A stretch of DNA of 38,313 nt from Acidisphaera sp. (GTDB taxonomy: Bacteria > Pseudomonadota > Alphaproteobacteria > Acetobacterales > Acetobacteraceae): the NCBI GenBank assembly GCA_019240635.1, contig JAFAYA010000107.1:1-38313 (forward strand), given 5' to 3'. The translations under genes and the position numbers were made by a program. The first letter of the stretch is position 1, and each line of letters starts with the position of its first letter. This document shows positions 1 to 7,389 of the stretch, piece after piece. The notes beneath the pieces are model-generated. The model saw nothing but the letters and a program-made list of their open reading frames with translations, was not told where the DNA came from and made no database searches.

Positions 1-87
1 CATCGACGGCTCGCCGCCCGTGGGCGGCTGGGCCGCCGCAGGCGGCTGGGCCGCAGCGGGCGGCTGGGATGACGGGGCACCGCTCAT
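1..87 (-). CDS. DUF2497/PopZ-like protein, N-terminus only (runs off window edge)
   Basis: Only 29 codons lie inside the window. They read as a start followed by Pro/Ala/Gln-rich repeats (SSQPPAAAQPPAAAQPP) and end GGEPSM at the edge. Alphaproteobacterial DUF2497 proteins, which include the polar organiser PopZ, often begin with a low-complexity stretch and then EPSMEEILASIRRI, so the last residues fit the start of that motif. The gene begins 7 nt after the tolC stop on the same strand, and tolC followed by DUF2497 (then valS) is a common alphaproteobacterial order. The call rests on four residues plus gene order, so it is tentative. Confidence 0.55.
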   Translation of the reverse strand, partial: MSGAPSSQPPAAAQPPAAAQPPTGGEPSM

Positions 88-94
88 CGAGCCA

Positions 95-1486
95 TCAGCG
101 CCCGGGCTGGCCCCTGGCGTAGTCGCCGGTGCCGATCCAGCGGTTGCGCACGGCATTGTAGTACGCCGTCTCATCGTACAGCGGCACCCGCAGGCCGAGG
201 TCGCGCGCCGTCAGCCGGCCGATCGCCGCCGCCACCTGATACGACGCATTGACCAGCGCCGCCAGGTTCTGCACGAGCGTCACCCGCGAACTGAGCAGCG
301 CCTGCTCGGCGTTCAGCACATCGAGCGTGGTGCGGCTGCCGACCAGGGCTTCGCGCTCGACGCCCTCGAGCGCGATCTCGTTGGCACGGATCTGCGCGCG
401 CGTGCTGTCCACGGTGGCGCGGGCGGCGATCAGCGTCTCCCAGGAGGAGGTCGCCAGCTGGACGGCGGCGCGGCGGGCTGCGTCCAGCGTCTTGCGGCTC
501 TGCTGCTCGGTCTGCCGGGCCTGGCGGACCGCCGCGTACTCGGAGCCGCCCTGAAAGAGCGGCACGGTGATGTTCGCCGTCACCTCTCCGCCGTTCTCAC
601 GGCTGTGCACGAGCGTGGTGTTGTTCTCCTGGAACCCGGTCGTGACCACGCTGACGGTCGGCATCAGGGCGGCGTACTGGACGTCGATCGCGTCCTTCTG
701 CGCCGCGTCGTCGAACAGCGCGGCGACGACGTTGGGATTGTTCACCGAGGCGAGCTGGTTTGCGTCCTGCGCCGTCCTGATCGGCAGCGCGAGGGGCTGC
801 GGTTCGAGCAGCTGGTCGGGCAGCACGCCGACCTGCTGGCGGAACATGGCGCGTGCGGTCTGCAGATTGCCTTCGGCGGTGTCGCGCTGGGCTTGGGCGC
901 CGGCCAGCGCCGCCTCGGCCTGGGCGACGTCGGTGCGGGTGATCTCGCCCACCCGGAAGCGATCGTTGGTCGCCTGCAGCTGCTTCGCGAGGACCTGCAC
1001 GTTGTTGACGGCCAGCGCGAGCAGCTGCTGGTCCTCGATCACCGTGACGTAGGCGTTGATCGTGTCGGAAAAGACCTGCTGCTCGTTGGCGATCAGCCGG
1101 GCGCGCTCGGCCATCACGCTGTTCTCGGCCTGGGAGGTCTGCGCCTTGGTCTTGCCGCCGCGATAGATCGGCTGGGTGAGCGTCGCCTCCAGCGTCAGTA
1201 TATCGCGCTGGTTGTTCTGGGATGGGCTGCCGGTCTGCTGGATGGTGCCGACGGCATAACCGGGGGCGGCCTGCAAGACGACCGTGGGCCGCCAGCCGGC
1301 GAGCGCGGTCGGCACGTTCTCGTCGACCGCGCGCAGATGCGCCCGCTCGGCGAGCAGGGTCGGGTTGTTGGAATAGGCGGCGCCCAGCGCCTCGGCCAGG
1401 GTGCGCGGCGGCGGCTGGTCGGCGAGCGCCGGCGCCGCGACCAGCAAGGCCCCGCATCCTGCCAGAACACCAACGCTGACCCTCAT
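95..1486 (-). CDS. tolC: TolC-family outer membrane efflux/secretion protein
   Basis: Outer-membrane channel subunit of tripartite efflux pumps or type I secretion systems. The 463-residue product has a clear signal peptide ([10 protein letters not shown]...APALA, cleavage before DQ). It carries the two OEP repeats, with typical early motifs [20 protein letters not shown] and LTQPIYRGG and the second-repeat counterpart [16 protein letters not shown], followed by long amphipathic helices. The ATG at 1486 is preferred because GGAGGG lies 6 nt upstream; the in-frame ATG at 1492 would abut that site. Length is normal for the family. It lies downstream of pcm on the same strand, separated by 191 bp that hold a GC-rich inverted repeat. 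It could serve the RTX-like proteins encoded from 3.9 kb, but no ABC or membrane-fusion partner is in the window. Confidence 0.95.
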   Translation of the reverse strand: MRVSVGVLAGCGALLVAAPALADQPPPRTLAEALGAAYSNNPTLLAERAHLRAVDENVPTALAGWRPTVVLQAAPGYAVGTIQQTGSPSQNNQRDILTLEATLTQPIYRGGKTKAQTSQAENSVMAERARLIANEQQVFSDTINAYVTVIEDQQLLALAVNNVQVLAKQLQATNDRFRVGEITRTDVAQAEAALAGAQAQRDTAEGNLQTARAMFRQQVGVLPDQLLEPQPLALPIRTAQDANQLASVNNPNVVAALFDDAAQKDAIDVQYAALMPTVSVVTTGFQENNTTLVHSRENGGEVTANITVPLFQGGSEYAAVRQARQTEQQSRKTLDAARRAAVQLATSSWETLIAARATVDSTRAQIRANEIALEGVEREALVGSRTTLDVLNAEQALLSSRVTLVQNLAALVNASYQVAAAIGRLTARDLGLRVPLYDETAYYNAVRNRWIGTGDYARGQPGR

Positions 1487-1553
1487 GCCCATCCCTCCGT
1501 CCGGCGGGCCAACATCTGCCACAGCGCGGCCTTTGTTTCCATCGTCTTGCGAC

Positions 1554-1663
1554 CCAGGGGCTCCGCCCCTGGACCCCGGCAAAGGCAGAGCCTTCAACCC
1601 TTTACTTAAGATGGGGGTCTGGGGCCCCCGGCCCCAGCGGGTCCAGGGCGGAGCCCTGGCCTG
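1554..1663. repeat. GC-rich inverted repeat (REP-like) between tolC and pcm
   Basis: Arm 1554-1577 (CCAGGGGCTCCGCCCC then TGGACCCC) and arm 1639-1659 (GGGTCCAGGGCGGAGCCC then TGG) are inverted copies that differ by single-base indels. A further GC palindrome lies between them at about 1613-1634. The right part (1629-1663) recurs with about 30 of 35 identities at 24150-24184. The strand cannot be assigned. The copies look like a dispersed intergenic element, possibly also acting as a terminator or mRNA-stabilising hairpin between pcm and tolC. Confidence 0.7.
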
Positions 1664-1677
1664 CCTCTTTTCTGACC

Positions 1678-2358
1678 CTAAAAGGTAAATCCGAGATTGG
1701 CGGCCAGTTGCGGCAGCGCCGGGGTCGCGCAATCGAAGAGCGGCCGGCTGGTCAGGCCGGCCGGGGTCAGCTCGGCGACGATCGCCTGGCCGGTGCGCCC
1801 GGCGGAGAGCAGCACGGTCGCCAGGCGGCCGGACTGCGGGCGCAGCTGGGCGGCGATCTCCGGCGGGACGGCCGGCACGGCGCCTTCGATGATGATCAGG
1901 TCCCAGGGCGCGCCCTCCGCGCGGCCCGCCGCCAGTCGCCCCTCGACCAGGCGGACGCCCGGCGCGCAGGCGGCGAGGGCGGCGCGCGCGATGGCGAGCA
2001 GCCGCGGGTCCTCCTCGAGCGCCGTGACGTCCACGCCGCAGGCCGCCAGCAGCGCCGCGCCGTAGCCGGTGCCCGCGCCGATGACCAGCCCCCGCTCGCC
2101 CGGAACCGGTGCGGCCGACTGCAGCAGGCGGGCGATGACCAGCGGTTCGGTCAGCACGCGGCCGTCGCCGAGCGGCACGTCCTCGTCCGTATAGGCGCGG
2201 GCGGCGAGCTCCGGGGGCACGAAGCGCTCGCGCGGCAGGTCGCGCATCGCGGCGAGGATGCGGCGGTCGTAGACGCGGTTCGGGCGGATCTGCCCGTCCA
2301 CCATGCGGTTGCGGGCTTCGACGAAGTCGGGCGCGGGCGGGGACGGCGACAGGTCCAT
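1678..2358 (-). CDS. pcm: Protein-L-isoaspartate O-methyltransferase family protein
   Basis: SAM-dependent methyltransferase of the PCMT family, which repairs isoaspartyl residues in damaged proteins. The 226-residue product starts with a short Pro-rich leader, then the family opening [15 protein letters not shown] (residues 15-29) and [10 protein letters not shown] (41-50). SAM-binding motif [14 protein letters not shown], is at 91-103 and the acidic post-motif EED at about 115. The start is inferred from the leader length; no strong ribosome binding site is visible. A TATAAC box lies upstream. This divergent alphaproteobacterial branch is often only annotated as PCMT-like, so the substrate is not certain. 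It is followed by tolC on the same strand. Confidence 0.88.
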   Translation of the reverse strand: MDLSPSPPAPDFVEARNRMVDGQIRPNRVYDRRILAAMRDLPRERFVPPELAARAYTDEDVPLGDGRVLTEPLVIARLLQSAAPVPGERGLVIGAGTGYGAALLAACGVDVTALEEDPRLLAIARAALAACAPGVRLVEGRLAAGRAEGAPWDLIIIEGAVPAVPPEIAAQLRPQSGRLATVLLSAGRTGQAIVAELTPAGLTSRPLFDCATPALPQLAANLGFTF

Positions 2359-2388
2359 CGGGTGTTCGGGTCCGGTCTGGCGCGGCGT

Positions 2389-2394
2389 GTTATA
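2389..2394 (-). promoter_or_regulatory. Candidate -10 box for pcm
   Basis: The minus strand reads TATAAC here, about 30 nt before the chosen pcm start. The -35 region is poor (CGCCTT at about 17 nt spacing), so only the -10 is convincing. Confidence 0.35.
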
Positions 2395-2428
2395 GGGGTC
2401 GGCCGGATGCAAGGCGAGGGCCCCGGGG

Positions 2429-2458
2429 TTGACCGGGTTGCCGGGGCCGGCCGATATA
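2429..2458 (+). promoter_or_regulatory. Candidate sigma-70 promoter of tRNA-Cys
   Basis: TTGACC (2429-2434), an 18-nt spacer and GATATA (2453-2458) lie 34 nt ahead of the mature tRNA 5' end. That distance suits a short tRNA leader. Confidence 0.45.
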
Positions 2459-2492
2459 CCGCGCAGCCAGCAGATGCGGCCCGAGCAGATGA

Positions 2493-2566
2493 GGTCCGGT
2501 GGCAGAGTGGTGATGCAGCGGACTGCAAATCCGCGTATGTGGGTTCGATTCCCGCCCGGACCTCCA
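2493..2566 (+). tRNA. tRNA-Cys(GCA)
   Basis: The cloverleaf is complete. Acceptor GGTCCGG pairs with CCGGACC, the discriminator is T, and CCA is encoded at 2564-2566. The anticodon loop CTGCAAA gives anticodon GCA, and the T-arm contains GGTTCGATTCC. The U discriminator is the classic cysteine identity base. The next gene starts 44 nt downstream on the same strand. Confidence 0.97.
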
Positions 2567-2610
2567 CCCCGCGCTCCGGCCACCGCCGGATAGGCGCCCG
2601 GGCGGTCGCG

Positions 2611-3627
2611 ATGCATCTCAGGACCCGGGTTCTCGTCACCGGCGGCGCCGGCTTCCTCGGCTCGCATCTCTGCGAGCTGCTGCTCGCCGAGGGCAGCGAG
2701 GTCATCTGCGTGGACAACTTCTTCACCGGCGCCAAGGACAACCTCGCCGGGCTGCTCGAGCACCGCAATTTCAGCCTGATCCGCCACGACGTGACCTTCC
2801 CGCTCTACGTCGAGGTCGATCGCATCTACAACCTGGCCTGCCCGGCGAGCCCGATCCACTACCAGCACGATCCCGTGCAGACCACCAAGACCAGCGTGCA
2901 CGGCGCGATCAACGTCCTGGGCCTGGCCAAGCGGCTGCGCGCGCGCGTGCTGCAGGCCTCCACCAGCGAGGTGTACGGCGACCCGCAGGTGCATCCGCAG
3001 GCCGAGGAGTACTGGGGGCACGTCAACCCGATCGGCTTCCGCTCCTGCTACGACGAGGGCAAGCGCTGCGCCGAGACGCTGTTCTTCGACTACCACCGCC
3101 AGCACCGGATGGAGATCAAGGTCGCCCGCATCTTCAATACGTACGGGCCGCGCATGCACCCCAATGACGGGCGGGTGGTCTCCACCTTCATCGTCCAGGC
3201 GCTGCTCGGCCGGCCGATCACGATTTTCGGCGACGGCAGCCAGACCCGCTCGTTCTGTTACGTCGCCGACCTGATCGAGGGACTGCGCCGGCTGATGGAG
3301 AGCGACCCGGCGATCACCGGGCCGATCAATCTCGGCAACCCCGTCGAGTTCACGATCCGCGAGCTGGCCGAGCTGGTGATCGAGCTGACCGGCTCGGCCT
3401 CGCGGATCGTCGCGAGGCCGCTGCCGCCTGATGATCCCAAGCAGCGCCAGCCCGACATCGCCAGGGCGCGCGAGGTGCTGGGGTGGGAGCCGAAGGTGAG
3501 CCTCAGGGAAGGCGTACTCCGCACGGTCGCCTACTTCGACCAGCTGCTGCGCGGCGGCGACCTGCGCGAGCGGCTGCTGCGGGGCCAGCTGAACGGGGTG
3601 CCGGCTGGTGCGGGAGAGGGGACTTGA
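2611..3627 (+). CDS. UDP-glucuronate decarboxylase (UDP-xylose synthase), extended SDR
   Basis: Converts UDP-glucuronate to UDP-xylose for surface polysaccharide synthesis. The 338-residue protein has the NAD-binding TGGAGFLG at 10-17, the UXS-specific [13 protein letters not shown] at 73-85, [10 protein letters not shown] with T118, and the Tyr-Lys pair in YDEGK (Y147, K151). It also carries [10 protein letters not shown] and [11 protein letters not shown], all typical of bacterial UXS. The ATG at 2611 follows tRNA-Cys by 44 nt and may share its transcript. The family fold is complete near YFDQLL; the remaining 25 or so residues run into the antisense tRNA-Leu gene, so the last 22 nt of the CDS are also tRNA 3' sequence. 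Confidence 0.93.
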   Translation: MHLRTRVLVTGGAGFLGSHLCELLLAEGSEVICVDNFFTGAKDNLAGLLEHRNFSLIRHDVTFPLYVEVDRIYNLACPASPIHYQHDPVQTTKTSVHGAINVLGLAKRLRARVLQASTSEVYGDPQVHPQAEEYWGHVNPIGFRSCYDEGKRCAETLFFDYHRQHRMEIKVARIFNTYGPRMHPNDGRVVSTFIVQALLGRPITIFGDGSQTRSFCYVADLIEGLRRLMESDPAITGPINLGNPVEFTIRELAELVIELTGSASRIVARPLPPDDPKQRQPDIARAREVLGWEPKVSLREGVLRTVAYFDQLLRGGDLRERLLRGQLNGVPAGAGEGT

Positions 3628-3691
3628 ACCCCTACGCCCTTTCGGGCAACGGATTTTGAGTCCGCCGCGTCTGCCGTTCCGCCACTCCCGC
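3606..3691 (-). tRNA. tRNA-Leu(CAA)
   Basis: Class II tRNA on the minus strand. Acceptor GCGGGAG pairs with CTCCCGC, the discriminator is A, and CCA is encoded (3608-3606). The anticodon loop CTCAAAA gives CAA, which reads UUG. The long variable arm (TGCCCGAAAGGGCGT) is diagnostic of Leu/Ser/Tyr, and the T-arm is GGGGTTCAAGTCCCC. Its 3' end overlaps the convergent UDP-glucuronate decarboxylase reading frame by 22 nt. Confidence 0.97.
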
Positions 3692-3702
3692 CGCGGCGGC
3701 GG

Positions 3703-3731
3703 AGGATACACAATCGAGGCGGTTGGGTCAG
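3703..3731 (-). promoter_or_regulatory. Candidate promoter of tRNA-Leu
   Basis: On the minus strand, CTGACC (3731-3726), a 17-nt spacer and TATCCT (3708-3703) end 11 nt before the tRNA 5' end at 3691. Spacing is ideal and both boxes match the consensus at four positions. Confidence 0.5.
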
Positions 3732-3743
3732 GTTAGGCACGGT

Positions 3744-3772
3744 TTGCGTCCGGGCGGCCGGTTCGCTATAGG
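3744..3772 (+). promoter_or_regulatory. Candidate promoter of tRNA-Asn
   Basis: TTGCGT (3744-3749), a 17-nt spacer and TATAGG (3767-3772) lie 13 nt before the tRNA. It is arranged divergently from the tRNA-Leu promoter, so both tRNAs are driven from the 94-bp interval between them. Confidence 0.55.
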
Positions 3773-3785
3773 GACGGCCCGCTGT

Positions 3786-3861
3786 TCCCGGATAGCTCAG
3801 TCGGTAGAGCAAGCGGCTGTTAACCGCTGGGTCGTAGGTTCGAGTCCTACTCCGGGAGCCA
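3786..3861 (+). tRNA. tRNA-Asn(GTT)
   Basis: A 76-nt cloverleaf with encoded CCA. Acceptor TCCCGGA pairs with TCCGGGA, the D-arm is GCTCAGTCGGTAGAGC, and the anticodon loop CTGTTAA gives GTT. The discriminator is G. Runs of T5 and T6 follow at 3875-3894 but no hairpin beyond the tRNA itself. Confidence 0.97.
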
Positions 3862-3892
3862 GCGGCCCGACGATTTTTGCACGAACGATTTT

Positions 3893-5458
3893 TTACACGA
3901 ATGTGTTCGGCGCCAGGCTGGCGACGCCAAGCAGCGTGATGTGGGTGTTATCGGCGAGTGCGATCGTCGTGCTGCCGCCCTGGGAGGCTATGGTCGGCGC
4001 GGACGCGTAGCCACGCAGCAGCATGTGGTCGGTGCCGTTCTTGAAGCCGGCGAGCAGGTCGTCGCCGCCGGCCTGGCCGTTGTAGACGCCGAACAGGTCC
4101 GGGCCGCTGCCGGTAAACACCGTGGCATTGCCGCTTCCCATCTGCACGTAGTCGCCGCCCCCGCCGTCCACGATCTCGGCGTTTCCGGAGCCGGCGAAGA
4201 TGGCGGTGCCGGCGGCGCCCCCGAAAATGATGGAGGCGCCGGTGCCGGCAACGACAGTGTCGTGGCCGGCACCCGCCGCGATCAGGTCGCTGCCTGACCC
4301 GCCGAAGAGCACGTTGTTGCCGGTCGCACCGGCGGCACTCAGCGTCTCGTTGCCGGAGGCGGCGGCGACCAGATTGTTGAGCGACCCGGTCACCACCAGC
4401 AGATCGCCGTTGCCGCCGCCGACGATCGTCACCGCGACGGGTCGATCAGTCAGCACACCGGAGGACGTCGTGTAGGTAACATCAAATCTATCGGCAGGCG
4501 TCAGGCCGACGAGCGAGGCACCGGCGACGATCACGTTATTGCCGGCGCTGCCGCCATAAATGGCTCCGCTCTCATTGCCGCCGAACACGGTGACGTTGCC
4601 GCTGCCGCCCTGGACATCGAGCGTGCCAAACTGCGCTACGCCATCGCGGACGTAAGCGGGGAAGCCCGGCGCCAGCGCGCCGATCACGGTGGAGGCGCCG
4701 CTGCCTTTGATGAAGGTCAGCCTGGCCGAGCCGCCGAACGCCTCCAGGCTCGCGGAGGCAGCCGAGATCGTGGCAAACGCGTCGCTGGTCGCGATGGGGG
4801 ATGACAGGGACACACCGGGGTCGAGCAGCAGCGCGGCGCTTCCCAGCCCAGTCTGTATGGCCACCGTCCCGCTACCCGCCGCACCTGTGGTGCCCAGCTC
4901 CAGGGTACCGCTGTTGAGCACGACGCCACCAGTGAAGTTGTTCGACGGACTGGTGAGCTGAATCAGGTTGGTTCCGCCGCCATAGTACGAGCCGATCTGC
5001 AATTGGCCGCTGCCGCTGATTTGGCCGGAGAGCGCGCCGCTGCCGCTGACTGAAACGCTGCCTGATAGCAGCAGCGGATTGGAAATGGCGCCGGAGAGGT
5101 AGAGGCTGTCGGACACGGCCATCGTGCCGCCGCTCAGTGCGGCGCCGGAGTCGATGACCAGGTTGGCGCCGGATATCGTGGCCGCGTCGAACGCCAGCGT
5201 GGCGGAGGGGGCCAGCTCCATTTCGCCGTCCAACTGCACGTATTGGCTAACGGAATAGCTGCCGCTCAGCGTGAGATCGAGGCTCTCGCCGCGATTTGCC
5301 TCGACGGTCAACTCCGCGGCTGCACCGCCCCCGGTGATCGTGTCGGAGTCCGAAAGCCCCGGGATCACTGCATCGTCATCGGGACCCGGTACGCCGTTGG
5401 ACCAGTTCGCGGCATCGTCCCAGGCCCCGGAACCGCCGAGCCATGTGGTGGCGACCAT
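3893..5458 (-). CDS. Glycine-rich RTX-like repeat protein, putative type I secretion substrate (paralogue A)
   Basis: The 521-residue protein is rich in Gly, Ser and Ala. The N-terminus (TTWLGGSGAWDDAANWSNGV) matches the W..G.G.W....NWS.GVPG module seen at the start of beta-helical repeat proteins. The middle consists of alternating short beta-strand repeats. Residues 360-450 carry degenerate RTX-type nonapeptides (GNNVLFGGSGSDLIAAGAGH). The end has a DLLAGFKNGTDHMLLRG segment and a hydrophobic tail, ITLLGVASLAPNTFV. There is no Sec signal, which fits C-terminal-signal type I secretion (inference). The start has a good Shine-Dalgarno site (AAGGAG, 5 nt). Base composition is visibly less GC-rich than the neighbours. 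Paralogue B lies 61 bp upstream on the same strand; no terminator is visible between them. Confidence 0.8.
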   Translation of the reverse strand: MVATTWLGGSGAWDDAANWSNGVPGPDDDAVIPGLSDSDTITGGGAAAELTVEANRGESLDLTLSGSYSVSQYVQLDGEMELAPSATLAFDAATISGANLVIDSGAALSGGTMAVSDSLYLSGAISNPLLLSGSVSVSGSGALSGQISGSGQLQIGSYYGGGTNLIQLTSPSNNFTGGVVLNSGTLELGTTGAAGSGTVAIQTGLGSAALLLDPGVSLSSPIATSDAFATISAASASLEAFGGSARLTFIKGSGASTVIGALAPGFPAYVRDGVAQFGTLDVQGGSGNVTVFGGNESGAIYGGSAGNNVIVAGASLVGLTPADRFDVTYTTSSGVLTDRPVAVTIVGGGNGDLLVVTGSLNNLVAAASGNETLSAAGATGNNVLFGGSGSDLIAAGAGHDTVVAGTGASIIFGGAAGTAIFAGSGNAEIVDGGGGDYVQMGSGNATVFTGSGPDLFGVYNGQAGGDDLLAGFKNGTDHMLLRGYASAPTIASQGGSTTIALADNTHITLLGVASLAPNTFV

Positions 5459-5519
5459 TTTCGCTCCTTCAGATGCTCGGCCCTAGGCGATACAGCGATG
5501 TCCTCGGATCGTCGGCCAT

Positions 5520-7055
5520 TTACGCGAACGTGTTCGGCGCCAGGTTGGCGACGCCCAGAAGCGTGATGTGGGTGTTGTCGGCGAGCGCGATTGTCGTGCT
5601 GCCGTTTTGCGAGGCCGCGGTCGGCGCCGACGAATAACCGCGCAGCAGGATGTGGTCGGTGCCGTTCTTGAAGCCGGCGATCAGATCGGTGCCGCCGGCC
5701 TGCCCGCTGACAGCACCGAACAGGTCGGGACCGCTGCCGGCGAAAATCGTGGCGTTGCCGCTGCGCATCTGCACGTAGTCGCTGCCCGTGCCGTCCACGA
5801 TCTCGGCATTTCCGGTGCCGGCAAAGATGGCGGTGCACCCTGTGCCGCCGAAAATGGTGGACGCGCCGGTGCCGGCGACGACGGTGTCGTGGCCGGCACC
5901 CGCCGCAATCACGTCGTTCCCCGATCCGCCGAATAGCTGGTTATTGCCTGTCGCACTCGCGGCAGTCAGCGTCTCGTTGCCGGACGCGGCAGCGACAAGA
6001 TTGTTCAGCGATCCGGTCGCCACCAGTAGGTCGCCGTTGCCGCCCCCCGCGATCGTCGCGGCGCCGGGTGGATAGGTGGTTCCGTAAACCGAGTTGAAAA
6101 AAGGGCCATACGGGGTCAGCCCGGGAATCGCGGCACCCGCGTCGATCACATTGTTCCCGGCAGTGCCCCCAAAGATGACCGCGCCATCGTTGCCGCCGAA
6201 CACGGTGACGCTGCCACTGCCGCCCCGGACATCGAGAAACCCGAAGGACGGGATCGGGCTTTCGTCGAAATTGGGGAAGGCGAAGCCGGGCGCCAGCGCG
6301 CCGATGACCGTGGATGCGCCGCTACCGTTGATGAAGCTCAGACCGGCCGCCCCGGCGAACATCTCCAGACTGGCGGTATCGGCAAAGATCGTGCACGGGC
6401 CTGGGCCGACGCTCAGCGGCGGCAGCGATACGCCGGCATCGAGCAGCAGCGTGCAGCCTTGCGGGCCACCATCCACCTCCAACGGTCCGCTGCCGAGCGC
6501 GCCGGCAGCACTCAGTTCCAGGGTGCCGCTGTTGAGCACAACGCCGCCGGAGAAATCGTTCGCCGCGTTGGTCAGCTGCAACAGGCCGCCACCCCCGTAG
6601 AAGGAGCCGATGTCCAGCGATCCGCTGCCGCTGATCGGGCCGGAGATCGTGCCGCTGCCACTGACCGCTATCTTGCCTGATATCAGCAACGGATTGGCGA
6701 GGTCGCCGGACAGGGTCAGGCCGCCAGACAGGGCAATCGCGCCGCTGCCCAGCGAGGCGCCGGACCCAATGGTGAGGCCGCCACCCGACACGGTGGCGGC
6801 CTCGAAGGCCAGCGTTGCGGCGGGCGCCAAGGTCAGCTGGATAGCCGATTGGACGTATTGGCCCACCGAATAGTCGCCGCTCAGGGTGATTCCGGTGCGC
6901 ACGGTCAGCTCAGCGGCCGCCCCGCCACCGCTTATCGTTTCGGACTGCGAAGAGCTTGGGATGAGGGCGTCATCGGCGGGGCCGGGCACGCCATCTGTCC
7001 AGTTGGTGGGATCATTCCAGGCCCCGGAACCGCCGAGCCATGTGGTGGTAACCAT
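5520..7055 (-). CDS. Glycine-rich RTX-like repeat protein, putative type I secretion substrate (paralogue B)
   Basis: The 511-residue paralogue of the downstream gene has the same architecture. The NWTDGVPGPADDALI module is at the N-terminus, beta-strand repeats fill the middle, and RTX-like turns (GSGNDVIAAGAGHDTVVAG) precede the C-terminal FKNGTDHILLRGY...ITLLGVANLAPNTFA. The last 110 or so residues are nearly identical between the two, while the central parts diverge, which indicates tandem duplication with later exchange at the ends. GGAGGAGG sits directly upstream of the ATG. It is the first gene of the pair and lies divergent from the gamma-glutamyltransferase gene. The function is unknown; adhesin, matrix or calcium-binding roles are possible. 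Confidence 0.8.
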   Translation of the reverse strand: MVTTTWLGGSGAWNDPTNWTDGVPGPADDALIPSSSQSETISGGGAAAELTVRTGITLSGDYSVGQYVQSAIQLTLAPAATLAFEAATVSGGGLTIGSGASLGSGAIALSGGLTLSGDLANPLLISGKIAVSGSGTISGPISGSGSLDIGSFYGGGGLLQLTNAANDFSGGVVLNSGTLELSAAGALGSGPLEVDGGPQGCTLLLDAGVSLPPLSVGPGPCTIFADTASLEMFAGAAGLSFINGSGASTVIGALAPGFAFPNFDESPIPSFGFLDVRGGSGSVTVFGGNDGAVIFGGTAGNNVIDAGAAIPGLTPYGPFFNSVYGTTYPPGAATIAGGGNGDLLVATGSLNNLVAAASGNETLTAASATGNNQLFGGSGNDVIAAGAGHDTVVAGTGASTIFGGTGCTAIFAGTGNAEIVDGTGSDYVQMRSGNATIFAGSGPDLFGAVSGQAGGTDLIAGFKNGTDHILLRGYSSAPTAASQNGSTTIALADNTHITLLGVANLAPNTFA

Positions 7056-7216
7056 TCCTCCTCCTTCAGGCGCCCCGGATCAACATTGCACCAGTATGTT
7101 GCCGCCGTGCCCCATTTGAGATCTCCCAAACTCCGATGTTCATTCCGTATTCGCTACCAACCGGGTTGGATCTCCTTTCGAGGTGTTCATCATTCGACAG
7201 CCGTTTTAGCAGGCCT

Positions 7217-7225
7217 TGCTACAAT
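7217..7225 (+). promoter_or_regulatory. Candidate extended -10 element upstream of ggt
   Basis: TGCTACAAT matches an extended -10 (TGN plus a five-of-six box). It sits about 165 nt ahead of the ggt start, in the 334-bp interval 7056-7389 that has no gene. No convincing -35 accompanies it. Confidence 0.3.
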
Positions 7226-7277
7226 CCAGGAAGCCGGGATGCCCACTCCTGTCCCTTGCTGACCCCAAGCAAACCTG

Positions 7278-7356
7278 CCGCTGCCGTGGTCCGGGTCAAC
7301 CCTCGCGCCCGCGACGCGCGGAGCGCGCCTGGGGTTGACGCGGGCCGCGGCAGCGG
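7278..7356. promoter_or_regulatory. 26-bp inverted repeat in divergent intergenic region
   Basis: Arm 7278-7303 and arm 7331-7356 are inverted copies with 22 of 26 identities, separated by a 27-nt GC-rich spacer. Each arm reads outward as GGGTTGAC followed by a GC-rich run ending CGGCAGCGG. The pair is centred between divergent genes, which suggests a dimeric operator or paired outward -35 elements. The right arm contains TTGACG (7335-7340), which with CACAAT at 7360-7365 forms a possible promoter (spacer 19) for ggt. Confidence 0.55.
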
Positions 7357-7389
7357 ACGCACAATCCGGGGGCAGAAGGGACAGCGCCG

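Noticed and set aside
20-1609. 529-codon open frame on the plus strand opposite tolC
   Set aside because: Low-complexity Arg/Gly/Leu/Val composition with no recognisable motif; it mirrors the third-codon-position GC bias of tolC, which has a signal peptide and family motifs.
1708-2610. Long N-terminal extension of the UDP-glucuronate decarboxylase frame
   Set aside because: It would read through tRNA-Cys and antisense to pcm; family length and the Rossmann motif place the start at 2611.
3870-3895. T5 and T6 runs after tRNA-Asn as an intrinsic terminator
   Set aside because: No stem-loop precedes the runs apart from the tRNA fold itself.
4100-4370. Repeated GC-rich units as a CRISPR-like or tandem DNA repeat
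   Set aside because: The repetition is at protein level (Gly/Asn/Asp turns of an RTX-like domain) with irregular DNA spacing and no spacers.
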